Shown piece after piece: positions 12,475 to 26,200 of a stretch of DNA of 64,000 nucleotides; within the stretch, counting starts at the first letter, position 1, and each line of letters opens with the position of its first letter. A program made the position numbers and the translations under genes. Origin of the DNA: Haliotis asinina. Its lineage: Eukaryota > Mollusca > Gastropoda > Lepetellida > Haliotidae. Location of the stretch: NCBI RefSeq assembly GCF_037392515.1, contig NC_090290.1:54758753-54822752 (forward strand), given 5' to 3'. The notes under the pieces are model-generated. The model was not told where the DNA came from. It saw nothing but the letters and a program-made list of their open reading frames with translations, and did not search any database.

Positions 12475-12700
12475 CACACAAACACAAAGTGTTGAAACTG
12501 AGACAATACCACAAGGGTATCAGGCTAACTGTCCCCTTGGACAACTGACCCCTGGCTATCTGCCACTTGTCCATTGTACCACCATACAAACACAAAGTGT
12601 TGAACTGAGACAATACCACAAATGTATCAGGCTAACTGTCCCCTCGGACCAAAGACCCCTGGCTATCTGCCACCTGTCCATTGTACCATCATACTAATGT
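12475..12700. repeat. two tandem copies of a segment of about 110 bp
   Basis: The block beginning CACAAAGTGTTGA and containing GACAATACCACAA, CAGGCTAACTGTCCCCT and CCCCTGGCTATCTGCCAC occurs at about 12483 and again at about 12591, with a few substitutions between copies. Confidence 0.85.
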
Positions 12701-14691
12701 CTCCGTGGACAAGTGCACCCATCATTATTAAACTCAATCTTCAATTAAATCCATTAACACAACAATGTGTTGAGTTGTGATTAAGATAACAACATAACAA
12801 ATTCATTACATTGTGTCTACAAACAGTGTCTTTTAGTAAGTAACTGGTTTCCATCTCAATAGGATTGTTAAATTAAATTAAAAGTCTCATTCAAGTTGTG
12901 CCTTTACTAAGTAACTGGTGGTCTAAGAAACTATCTATGCTGGTATACAAACATTGAGGTGTCTTACAGTGACAGAGCCAAAGTCTTGCAGGTGCTGTTG
13001 AAAAATATATCTCTGTCAGAATGGACATTTTGGATTTTCTTAGAGCTGACCTCGCACAATATGTCCTCTTAAGGGAAGTGAAGTGATATTCATGAACACT
13101 CTGAAAAATGTATCACATGTGAATCTGAAGATTGATATGCAGTGTTGTATTACATAGTGCTATAAATATTAAACATATTAAGATATTGAAAGCTATTACT
13201 TTCAGTTTGTGTCCACAGCAATTAATTCAGGATGAAGTTGTCCAGGGGTTGTTAGCCTAGATCCACTGCCACTAACATGAAAGCACAATACATTTGTACG
13301 CTTCATCCACTCAGGAATTCCTTTGTTCTGGTTATAGTTGAGACATGAAAGAGACATGCACTTTCAAAAGAAACTTCGCTTGCAGATTCATCCTCACCAA
13401 TGTCACAAATGTAAAATCAAGTTACAGTAATACAATCTTGTTCAGTAGCATAATGTAGTATTTGTTTTGTTCATACAATGTCATTTCAAAATGGCTGAAA
13501 AGTTGTCTTGAGATAACTATGCGAGTGATTTGTGTGATAAGAATTTCTTTGAAGGTGAAGTATGACAGAGCACAAACTGCTATGCATGCAGGATCAACAC
13601 AGACTCTGATGTTTTGTTTGAAAAAGGAAACCTGTGGCTTACGGAAATCGGGTCAGGAATGTTGGTCCTCCCCAGTTTCCCCAAAGACCATGGGTTTACT
13701 TTTTCACACAAAAATGAGGTTTTTCATCCAGCATATGAAGCGATCAAAGATATACTTCAGATATAATTTTGATATTTTGGTCTTACAGTTAAAATCGAGT
13801 GGGATGAGAGTGACAACAATACATGCAAATGCTACTGGTGTCCTGTCTTGAGAAGAACACATGTTGTTTACTGACAGTCTCCTCCTTCACAGTGATCGTT
13901 AGAAGCCTAGTCAAGCTAGTTAGCAAAGGTTTGCATGTTCAAATCCAGGCATCGGCATAATATATTGGCAGTTTTCAATAATGTGTTATGTTTTTATCAT
14001 ATTCTGTAATGGCACGACAACGTCATATCAGTCTTAAAAACTTGCACAAGTATAATAATAAGTCAATGGTTATTCCTCAGAAAATCCCTTGGCATTCTGT
14101 ACAAAATCCCGGAGGTGAAAGCATTCTGTAGAAAATCCATGGGATTGACTCTGTGGATGATATGCAGGGTCAGGTGGGGGGCCACTTACTTTCTACATAA
14201 ATCTTAGCGGGTTCATTCACATTGTACATGCTTCTCCATAAAAATCATCATCACCCCATCGCCATAAATTATGTACAGGCCCTCATGCTGCTTCATGACA
14301 CACGTGAATGACACCATTTTCTAGACGGAACGGCATCAGACTGCATGGGTCATTCCAAGAGCGGTACCTGTCACTGGCCTACAATTCCTCAAACTTTATA
14401 TATATCTGCCTTTATACTGTGGTCCTCACAACTATGAGAGAAGTCAACATATTACATTTTCATTAGACTATTTCACTTTTCAGTGTACCCATAAACCAAC
14501 AAATAGAGAATTATTCAATCGGCTCGTCAACTTTTGTCTTCTCTTCAGGATACTTCACTAATTGCAGTAATGAATACAATTTGAGAGCTTTCAAATATAC
14601 AATAACCTATCTTTTCACTGATTCAAAAACACTGGGCTTGGGCAAAAAACATGCATGAAAAGTGACTTGAAAAATATTCCCCCCAAAAAGA
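12701..14691. other. PNPO downstream region, no recognised feature
   Basis: Lies 3' of the PNPO stop on the minus strand and may include its 3' untranslated region. A plus-strand open stretch at 13462-13851 (129 codons) has no recognisable family and is not called. Confidence 0.4.
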
Positions 14692-17185
14692 CTAAGGGGA
14701 GAGTCTCTCATACACCCAGCCATTGTCCCCCTGGTGGGTAGTTTCTGTGTTGATTGTCTCCCCTGGCTGAAGGTGACGGAAGACAATACGATCATGTAGT
14801 CGGTTTGACTGTCCCTGCCAGAACTCCACCACTGTAGGACGAACAAGGTAGCCTCCCCTGAAATGGGAAAAAACACAAACATTACAACATAGTCCACTGA
14901 GTTGTCTCCTTTGCAAAATATATATATGCAAAACACTAAACTGAAGAGTATACAAAACCATCACGAGAGATAGGAAGGAAGAAATCTACTAGTGTTTATG
15001 TCACATGAAAAACATACGAACATCAAGATTTGTCACAAGTCTCTTGTCTAATGGAAAAGCTGAATGTCATTTAAAGTTTGCATTAAATACAATCAATGAC
15101 TTAAATTTGATTCCATTTATTCCATGTTTTTACCATACTTAGTTTCCTGTTTTGACAATCACCCCTTATACATGAATCCAACAGAAAGTTGTTCAATTGA
15201 CCAAACCCATTTGATATCGAAAAAAAACACACCTGAGTCTGTCGTCTTCATAAGTATGATTCACATGTTAAAACTTTTTTACACACCTGAGTCATTTACT
15301 GTTGGGATGGGGTATTTGAACTGACTGGTTAGAATTTTTTTCAAACACACAGCAGCTAATTAACTCTTGATTCCTGAAACTATTTCAGTAAATCCTGTTT
15401 TAAGCGGATTCCAAGAATAACAGAACGGAAACCAGTCAAATACATTACCAGTAATCAGGCTTAGGGACAGTCTTGCTTTCATCAGAATATTCCTTCTGCA
15501 GTTCTGCGTTCCTCTGGTCCAGTGCCTGGAAACACATGCAGTACTGGATGGTCTCATTTGCTTAAAGATGATCAGACAACATAACACAGGTGTTAATGGC
15601 TTCTGTCAGAGTCTTCAAGGACGTAAGTGTGATGTCTAATAAGTGAACAAAGTCTCAAATTAAATAAAAACCTGATCACTGATAGAAAATTTTAGTCAAG
15701 CAGTGGACAGAGGGTTTGTTATATCTCAAGCTAGGTTTCTCTCATTGACTATATCGGCCATCATGTCGGCACGGGAGCAGTTATATAGTGGGGGTCTGGA
15801 CCATGTGCCCCTAAGGGCTTATCTCGGCTTAATTCCAGCCCCGGCACCAAGTGAAAATTGCAAGGATCGATCCAGAGACATCATTCAATGTCCAAACAAC
15901 ATGGTCATCATCCAGCCTAGTGGACGCACTGCTCACAACAAGGCTTAGCATGTTGGGCAGTTCTGGGCCTCTTCAGCCTTATTTTGGCTTAACCTTTTTT
16001 CATAACTCTACTGTCTAGCATTCATGCTAGCATTACTGTCAATGAAACAGTTTAGCCCTCACTGTGCAGAGTGGAGTTTCCTTTATTGGGGGGGGTCTCA
16101 GAAACTCCCAACGCACTAAGGTCTAAACTGTTGGTATCGACAGCTATAAGAGTGGATGACATTTTTTCAAAATCCATCATTTACTGTTCATGGGTGAATC
16201 AAGGTCTTGTTGAGAGTGATGCTGGAGATTTTGTGCATGTCGCTTCTCAACACGTTCATGTACAAGTCATACATCAAGTACTTGGACTGATCCAGAATGC
16301 TCATCCCCACGTAAGCAGGTCAACTGAGTCTGAAGTGACTTTTGTTCATGTGGAGCATGGTAAAGCCATCATCGAATATCTCACTTCAATTGAATGCAGG
16401 GCTGCTAGACTGGATGACGACCATGTTGTTGGGACATCGAATGATGTCTCTGGCTCAATCCCTGCTACTTTTACTTGGTGCTTGGGCCGGAATTAAGCCT
16501 TAATAAGCCCTTAGGGGCATGTGATCCACAGCATCCACTATATAACATCTACAGGTACAAGCTTCCTGTGTGATGTGATCAGAAACAGCATCAGCAAATG
16601 TCACAGTCTGAGTGGGATAGATTTGTACATTTGTTGTTTAATGCTGCACTCAGCATTATTCCAGCTATATATCAGCAGTCAATATGGAATCTGGACCAGA
16701 CAATCCAGTTATCAACAGCATGAGCTTTGATCTACACAACTGGGTTTCAATATGTCAACCAAGTCAGTGAGGCTGACCACCCTTCAGAGAATGCTTAAAC
16801 CACTGGGATACCCCACCACCCCAGTCAGGCCATTATAAGCTTGCTTCTTATAAACATAGTAGTAGTAGTAGTAGTAGTAGTAAGTAGTGAGTGAGTGAGT
16901 GAGTGAGTGAGTGAGTGAGTTTAGTTTTACGCTGCACAAAGCAATACTCCAGCTACATGGCAGCAGTCTGTAAATAATCGAGTCTGGACCAGATAATCCA
17001 GTGATCAAGAGCATAGCCATCGATCTGCGCAACTGGGAACTGATGACATTTGTCAACCAAGTCAGCGAGCCTGACAACCCAATCCTGTTAGTCGTCTCTT
17101 ACGACAAGCATAGTCGCCTTTTAAGGCAAGCATGGGTTGCCAAGGGCCTATTCTACCCCAGACCTTGACAGGTCGGTGGTGGTCA

Positions 17186-17257
<72 letters not shown>

Positions 17258-20200
17258 GAGATGATTATAGCTGTGTGTCATGAAAGAGTTATCTTGATCT
17301 CCTTATTAGGAAACTATAATGGTAGAATATACTTTCTTCCATGCATAACTGATTGATATGTTTATGCAGGGCTCGATATAAGTGATGTTAACCTATCTGC
17401 ACCAGGTGCAACCTATGACAAAAAACTAGCTGCACCAGGTGCAACCAATGACAAAAACTAGCTGCTCCAGGTGCAACTTTTGATAAAAACCTTGCTGCAC
17501 CAGCCAAATTCCAGTTGCAATGTAATGTGTTAAAACATCAGTGGTTCCAGAGCACAAATACATATTTCTGAGATGTAGAAAACATAGGAGAACAGAAACC
17601 CTGATCCATGTTTACATGAGCTGTCATAGCCGAGATGTTCCTATAAATAGCAATGTTTCAACACCAGATATATAAGAAAAATAAGCTGAAATACTTGTGC
17701 TTACAATGTTAGATTTATTGTGGTTTTATTTCTCAAAAACTGACCTGCACCTTGTGCAAGTTTGAGTAACTAGGTTGCACTCTGTAATACTGGGATGCAC
17801 TAATGCAAGTAAGAAAGCACTGAATCGAGCCCTGTTATGTGATAGGTAGGTTTATGAAGTACATGTAATGTATTGATGAGTAGATATTACACATTTGGTT
17901 ACACTTTTCAACACAAAAACATATGTCTCACAAAACCAGCCGTCTTCGTCCTCATTACCTAGACCAGCTTCAGCTGCTGCAAGTCAGGTTGGGCAGCATG
18001 ACAGTCTCATATTGCACATCAGCTTGTTATGGGAGTGAGTAATTGATTCTGATTTAATGTTGCTTTTAACAATATTCCAACAATATCACTGCAGGGGACA
18101 CCAGAAATGGGCTTAATGCATTGTATAAATATGGGGTACGCAAACCCGTGTCTCAGGCACAATGAGCCAATGCTTTAAATACTGGGCTACCCCTTGTCAA
18201 TATGGGAGGAAGACCTGAGGTATCTTCCTCTAGGATATCCACTACCACAGACACCAATACATCAATATCCAGGAATTCCACGTCCAGAAGAGACACAAAT
18301 ATGTGAGCGAGTGAGTGATTGTGTGTGTGTAGCTTTACGCCGCTTTAAGCAATATTCCAGCAACATCACATCAGGCAACAACAGAAACTGATGTCACACA
18401 TTCTACCTGCATAAACATATCAATCAAATACGTGTATCTTCAGCGTGACAAGCCGCTTGCTACTCCACTATCCCAAAAAATCTGTGGGGACTACCACAAA
18501 TTAACACTGACTTATGATCGCCATGTTGATAAAAGTTCTTGTGATTGCAGGTGCTGACAAGGTCAATATACGTTCACCTTCACCATCTTATAACATTTGA
18601 TTATTTTATATTTAATCCAGAATTTCCTGAAATGTGTCTAGTAGTGTAACTTTTAGAAAATGCACATCAATACTCTGTGGGAGAGCCTTATACAAATTTT
18701 AAGTCTAATTTTAACATTAAAACAGTCATAATGAGATATCATCTGGTACAAGTCAGATATGGAGTTTAAGTGCTAGTTCCCTTCTGTAGGCCCACTGCCC
18801 CTGGATACCTTCAGATCTGTGAAATATATAATGAGCAGTATCTTTAAATATCTTCATATGTTATAGCCATACATATTTGTGTGGTCTGATTAACTGAAAT
18901 AATCGAAGATTGGTCACAGTGACTAAAAAACCAAACAACTGATCATGTTTTCTCATAATCAAACATGAACAACTTTCGAACACTTGTTTGCATTAACAAC
19001 ATTTATCACAAGGTTTTTCTCTTCTCCATCTCTGACACATTTCATAAACACTACAAGCTCATCCCACATCATGACTGAATTTATCTTGAAGACTCCATGG
19101 AAAATATGTTTCTAACATACTAATCATACTTTTAAGAAGTGAAATTTGCAAATGCAGTTTATGCAATTTGCAAAAAAAATTGAACTGAACTTTATTTCAC
19201 ATATTTCTTCTGCATCAACAACCATGGCCAGGAAAATTTGACAAATGAAGCTGATAAAATAATTTTCAATGACTGGTCGGTTGTAATGAACCAATGATCA
19301 ATTAAAGACACGAATTTTAACAAATTCCTAACATTACTACATGTCATTTACACTCTGTAGAGAGCACTGTTCCTGGAACCAACTGTCCAATTTATAGAAT
19401 GTTGAACCCTTCCACTGGAACAAAAGGTGGGTAACTAAATCTTGGATAACCTTCAAAACAAATGTCAGTTTTAGACCAACCTGTCTGCTGGTGATGACCT
19501 GACTCTGACGACTGACAATGGCGCCAAGCTGGCTGTCACGGGGACGAGACTGGAAGTACTTCAATGACTCCTCTTCCGTCACCTTCTCCACATTCCCCTC
19601 GACCCTCACCTAGTGGACATATCCCCTCAGCTAAACAGTGTGTGAGTACAACTGGCACCACATACATCAAAACTGAGATTAACACCTTCATGGGAGAGTG
19701 GAGTGAGTGAGTTTAGTTTTACAACGCACTCAGCAATACTCCAGTTATATGGTGGTGGTCTGTAAGTAATAGAGGCTGGACCAGAGAATACAGTGATCAA
19801 CAGCATGAGCATCTATCTGCGTAACCGGGAACTTATGATATGTCAAACAAGTCAGCAAGTCTGACCACCCAATCCTTTTAGTCACCTCTTACGTCAAGCA
19901 TAGTCGCCTCTTACGACAAGTACAGTCGCCTCTTACGACAAGCATAGTCGCCTCTTACGACAAGCATAGTCGCCTCTTACAACAAGCACAGTCGCCTCTT
20001 ACGACAAGCATAGCAGCCTCTTACGACAAGCATAGTTGCCTCTTACGAAAAGCATAGTCGCCTCTTACGACAAGCATAGTCGCCTCTTACGACAAGCATA
20101 GTCGCCTCTTACGACAAGCATAGTCGCCTTTTATGGAAGGGATGACAGAATAGTGGGAGGAGATCAATGACTGTGGCATCATGCATGATAAGACTGGGTT

Positions 20201-23200
20201 GAGTACGGCAACACAAATGGCATTACAATAGGAAATGAATTATGTTCATTATTTAGAAACTAAACACATCCATAAACCTGTATCATTTTTGTAAGCAAAT
20301 GAAATGAATGTTCAAAATTTCACAAAATATTTCAGACTTTCAGGATATCGGCTGTTGTGGGTTTTTTTCCTTGCGTTACCATGCGATGGTCGGCAGTTTT
20401 CCAGTTCTCTCACGAATGTCTTTAAAAATGTGAATGTACGTAAGTAAATCCAGTGATTGACATCATCTACACAGTTTGGATGTGATGACGTCACTTTAAC
20501 AAGATTTGGTAGCTGACAACAAATCCTACTAGTTGCCTGTTACAACAAGCATGGTCACTGAAGATTCTGAACTGCATCTTTATTAATGAGGAGGCAACAA
20601 AAAGCAGGGGTCCTGATGACCATTCTCAACATCTTGTCACAGTGGAAGACAAACATGGCAGGCAGAAGACCATTTCAGAACAGATGTTGGTGCGGGTGGT
20701 CCTGCACACACAGCTCAAGTTAGAGTCAGGTGAATAAATAGCAATTTTTCAGCTCCATGTGTTCCAGTCGCAAGGACTCGATGACAGGATTGTAGACTGA
20801 AATATCCCTTCAGCCTTTTCTTACAGTCAGGTGAAGTTAAGCAATGTTGGATATGAAGTGTCCTTGGATGTGTGATTGTGTTTGGTAGCTTCACTCCTGA
20901 GAAGTCCTAGGATTTGAGTCCTTCCCCACAAAGAAGCACATGTGATGTACAAAAAGTCTCAGCTCAGGCAAGTTATTTTTTTCAAAACTGAATCTGTTCA
21001 CCCAGCTGAAAACAGATACCTGGTGGAATAACTCATGTGACTAACCGGCAGCCTGGGTTATTCAATGTAATTATCTTTATATCTCTTTGAGCAGGCACAA
21101 GTGTCTGATAACAGGCACCCTATACATGGCCGTTGTTATTGTTAGATGAATAAATACATACACATCTCTTCAGGGGCTCCCAGTAGAACATGAGGCTGCA
21201 CCTTGGGTTCTCCCCCTGCAAAACATAACACAGATGAGTTCAATCTCACACCACTTCAGTAATGAAGAAATGAAAGATACATTTTTGAAACAACATTCAC
21301 TTTAAGATTCACACATCCTAAAAGAGCACATATGGTCCAGTCATCACTGCACTACAATCTACTTTATCATCACTTCACAACATTCTACTTTACACAGTTG
21401 CCTCCCTTAGATGTGGGAGTATCCTGTGATCAGGATTTGGAACCCCAGAGTCGTCTCTAAAAACAGTCCAATGAACAAATATAGGCACATAATAATATTT
21501 CTTCTAAGTGAGAGAAATATTGTGTTGTGTTAGAGACCTGAGCTATGCAGTTGGTAAAGTCACCATGGTAACCGATTTGTCTACAACGTTTATCATACAG
21601 TAACCAGATGTCCTGATGAAGTTTCTAGGATTTTCATCTCCAAGTCCACATTCATGGCTTTCACAAAAATTGTAAATGTCTCCTTCAATCTTTCCTCAAA
21701 ACCATTGAATTGTTGTTTTGAGCATTGCTAAGCACGTCTCAATTTAAATTGAACTTTCCAAATCTATATACAAATATTTCATATTGCTGAATACTAAATT
21801 TTCATATTTTACAAGAAAACTTTTAGCATGAGTCTTGTTATGTCCATCTACCAACATCAGTCATGGATCAAAGCAGGAATACATAACAAGGGTTACCAAT
21901 TCTTTTGCCTTCCTGCTCTCGTAGTTTGTGAAGAAGGTGAAGCCCTCTGAGCTGAAACCTTTCAGTAAAACCATTCTGACCGATGGTGCACCACTCCTAG
22001 GGAAGGAGGGAACTATTTTTAGTTTTGCTTGTAACATTATGATACAGTAGACATTATTCAAGGTAGGTCACATGGTCCAAATATTCAAACCTGAAGCAAA
22101 TAGGTATGAAAAAACATTCACACTGTCAGGGTATAATGCATCATTTAAAACACAAATGAACAAGCACACACCTGATGAACAGCATGTGCAAACTCGCCAA
22201 ATAACACAGTACAATCATAATGCCTTACAAAAAGCTACAACACTATGTGATGAACAGTCATAATCAGTGCTATTGTTGTCAATGCAGCAACACCAGTAAA
22301 ATATATTCTTCTATATTATATGACAGAATAAACAGCTGTCTAAAAAATCATGTTTACAAATAGAGTGACCTAATGTTGGTGGTTTATTAGGAAACAGCCG
22401 TTGGTTGGTTTGCTGTTTAATGCCACACTCAGCAGTATTCAAGCTATATGGCAGCGGTCTGTATATAATGGAGTCTTCACAAGTCAACCCAGTGATCAAC
22501 GAAATGAGCATCAAACAATGCAGTTGAGATACCATGACATGCGTCAACGAAGCCAGCAAGCCTGACAACAAGCCCTTCACAACAAGCATGAGTTACCAAA
22601 GACCATCTCTAGGTACGATGTTCATAAGTCTAGCAAACACCAACTACTTCCTGGAGGAAAATTGACATTTAAAATTTTTTTCAAAAGTGGGTCATTTACT
22701 TTTGGAGATTTTGTGACTGTTTCTGTTTAGTCAAGAGTTAAATTCTTGAGCACTGCTAACCTCGTAGCAGTGGCCAGTGACATTGCGTTTGCCTCTATCC
22801 CATCTACTGTGCGAGCTTCATCAAACCAATGGCGAAACTGTTCAAATGGCTCCTTGGCTACCAGATACTGAATATCAAAAATCTCTCGTTGAGTTCGATA
22901 TGGCTTTCTCATTCCTGGAATCAGAACATCAGATATCAAAGCATCAGATAACAATCAAATGGAGGATTGTTTGCACAAGGAACTTGCAACTTTTAATGAA
23001 TAAGCTAAGTTTGAAAATGAAATATAAGCATGTAAACATATAGTATTCATATTCTTCTTGAAGGTGACAGGAACGTAACTCTTAGAACTACATAGTTGAA
23101 CGGAGCAGTTCCCTAAACTCTCATCAATACTACATGTGGATCTGTGAAACATCCTGGTATTGAGGGTCATGTGTTCTTCAAGGGGCACTAATGCAGAGTG

Positions 23201-26200
23201 ATTAATGTTTCTTGCAAACTCTCTAATTATGAAACCAAGCTTCAAGTTGGTCAGCACCTGCTCCCTCAATCGTGATGGACACAGGGACTGGACTACTTCC
23301 CATCACATGCCGTTAGTTGAAAATATCCAAGGTATTTCTTGTCTGATTGTAATATAGTATCACTGCAGTGTAAGTTTTTTTCTAATGCCTGGGTAGTATA
23401 ATGAATGATCCAATTTGATCCTATTTCTGTGTGTTTTACCTTGATATTTAACCATGACATGTAAAAATAGGATGTCTACAGGCACATAGCAAGCCGTTTG
23501 TTTTGTGTAAGTCTGACAGATTTCAAAGCTTTATATATGTATTTAGAAAGTAATATTTGAAGGTTGGCCCAACTTGATTTTACCACTGACAGATGATTAA
23601 ACCAGAGACCATATCTCTGATTAAACTTCAAAGATTTCATTTGTTTTCATAATAATAAAGTAAAAATGACTTCTTCTTTGTTTTGGATCAGTCTACACTT
23701 AAAGGGGCACTGATGCGGAGCAATTTCCGTGGACTGGTGTAAACTTTTGTTATTGTTTTTCTCCCGTGAGTACCCGGATGATATCCCAAAATTCGTGACT
23801 GGTTCGAGACCTCTGCTGCGCAGTCCGTAAGCGCAATTGATGTGAAGTCATTTTACTTCATTACAAATGTATTATGAAAACAAATGAAACACTTTGAAGG
23901 TTAATCATCTGCCAGCGGTAGAAATGGTAAAAAAACTATTAGGACGGAAAAATAACGACGCCAATGTACGTCTCTATATTTTGTCTCATAACCCTAGTTA
24001 GTTTATTGTCATACTTGTATGATTCTGAAAATTAATAAAAGAACACACGATCTGCTTATACTCACAGTAAATTTCTAACATAACAGCAACATTTATACAT
24101 TGTATAGAATGCCAATGTGGATCCTATTTCACACACATACGCGATCTAGTGTGTTTTTTCTGTCATGCAGATTCTTCTGAATTCTACAACAAATAAACTA
24201 ATACAAAATGCAAAAAATGAATGTAAAACAGACTGATTTTATAGCAACGATGTCATGCTACTACCTTGTTCAGGAATGTATCCATCAATATCCACGTAAA
24301 AGAAATCATATTCCATTCATCTGCAGCAGGTAAATAATCCTGCTCTGTGTCGCATGTCTTACAACTGTCTCATTTGCGAAAAAGTAACATATCGTTTCAC
24401 GTCTTTCGTTGGTGAAAACCAGATAAACCTCTCATTGGTCTCCCAAGATAGCACACCTGGCAACTAATTGTATGATGTCCACTATTCTAAGTAATTTAGT
24501 TAACCAATAATGAGCAATCACTCAATCAACGCAAGGTTGGTTAATTCTTTGAAGGGAGGATGTTGTTTTTGCACTTACACTTTATGACAGGGTGTAGTCA
24601 TCTACACACACTGCCTTTTGACAAATCCACTAGAAGATAAAAGTAATTAATCAATCAGTGTGTTATCGGTTAATCCTTTGATCGATGTTTGTTTTTGTAA
24701 CTCAGCTGATAAACCCTCTTGCATCACTTACATGCACATATTACATAACATACAATACATTTGCCATTACAGACCTTAATTTATAATGTTGAGTATTTAC
24801 TCTAGACAGGAGAAATGCCAAATGGGAACCTTTGTTGAGTAACCGAAGTGGTGTTACTACTAATTATACCTGTTATAAATTCATGAATTGACCATCCAGA
24901 GAATGATGACAAATAACACGTGTAGGTTTACACCATCCAACGCGAGTTACAGCAAGGAAGATGTAATCTCTGTGTCGCATGCAGCCTGAAAACACTTATG
25001 AGCCAAAACTGTTTTGAGGATACCAAGGGAATTTCGTTACATAAGGAATACACACAGGCATTTGCTGTGTACTTGGGTAAATAGGTGAAATAAGGGTTTT
25101 TTACGTAAGAAATTTTTCAGATTTCTCTACCAAAGGCAAAGTCATCGGTTTTTGTTTACGAATTCAAATAAATCAACAGTGTGTTTTTATTATCATAAAT
25201 AATAAACCATTGTAGCTACCATAGCTACCAAAATGTACGTATGATATTTGCTATCACAGCTGAACCAACACTCAAAACTACCTAAATATAAAGCTTTGTA
25301 ATCTTCCATACTGAAACAAATGGCTACGTGCCTGTACACATCATATTTTGATGTAACATGATGAAATATCGAGGTTAAAAACACTGAAATAGGATCAAAT
25401 TGGATCAGTAACTATACCATCCAAGCATCCGAAAAGAACTACACTGCTGGGATATTTGGTTACGATCAGACAAGGAATACCATGGATATTTTAAAACAAA
25501 TGGCATATGATGGGCATCCGGCCTCCCGACTGTTTTAGTGAAGAAATTCTGCTAATATGGACAGGAGCCCAGTTCCTTTGTCCGTCACAGTCGAAGGAGC
25601 GGGCGCTGACCAATTTGCGGTTTGGTTTCGTAATTTGACCGTTGGTGAGAAATATTATTCGCTCCGCATCAGTGCCCCTTTAAACTATCAAATGCACACA
25701 CGGGTGGCGCATTCTGGGATATCACCCGGGTAACAACGGGAGTAAAACACTATTGAAGGGAAGAACCGGTCCACGGACATGGCTGTGCACGAGTGCCCCT
25801 TTAAATTAACATTTATAAGATCGATTGTTATTCATGATATATTTTGCAATATTTCATGCCCGTCAAAATGAATAATTAATATCTCATAAACTATTTAACA
25901 AATCGAAACATGTCAAACGTCAAAGTGTACCTTTCAGTAGTGAAGAAATTAATGTGGGTCAACGTCAGATGGTATGTACAGTGACAACACGCAATACACA
26001 CAACTTAACATGCCTTCGCGTATGACACTGTCACTAGTGACAATGTATCTTTATATTATCAATACTAAAGGTTTCCACACTGCCAATCGTGTCTATCTCA
26101 CGCCATATCATGGCAGATGCATAAATCGGCTTTTACATCAGGCTAAATACATTCAGCGTTTTACCTGAAATATCTCCTGACATGTTGCGAAAATGGAGGG

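Noticed and set aside
13462-13851. 129-codon plus-strand frame
   Set aside because: No recognisable domain, no splice context, and it lies antisense to the probable PNPO 3' region.
16071-16496. 141-codon plus-strand frame
   Set aside because: It spans the centre and right arm of the foldback element and has no family resemblance.
19878-20135. Regular repeats resembling a CRISPR array
   Set aside because: The 22-bp units abut with no unique spacers, derive from a SINE tail, and the genome is animal.
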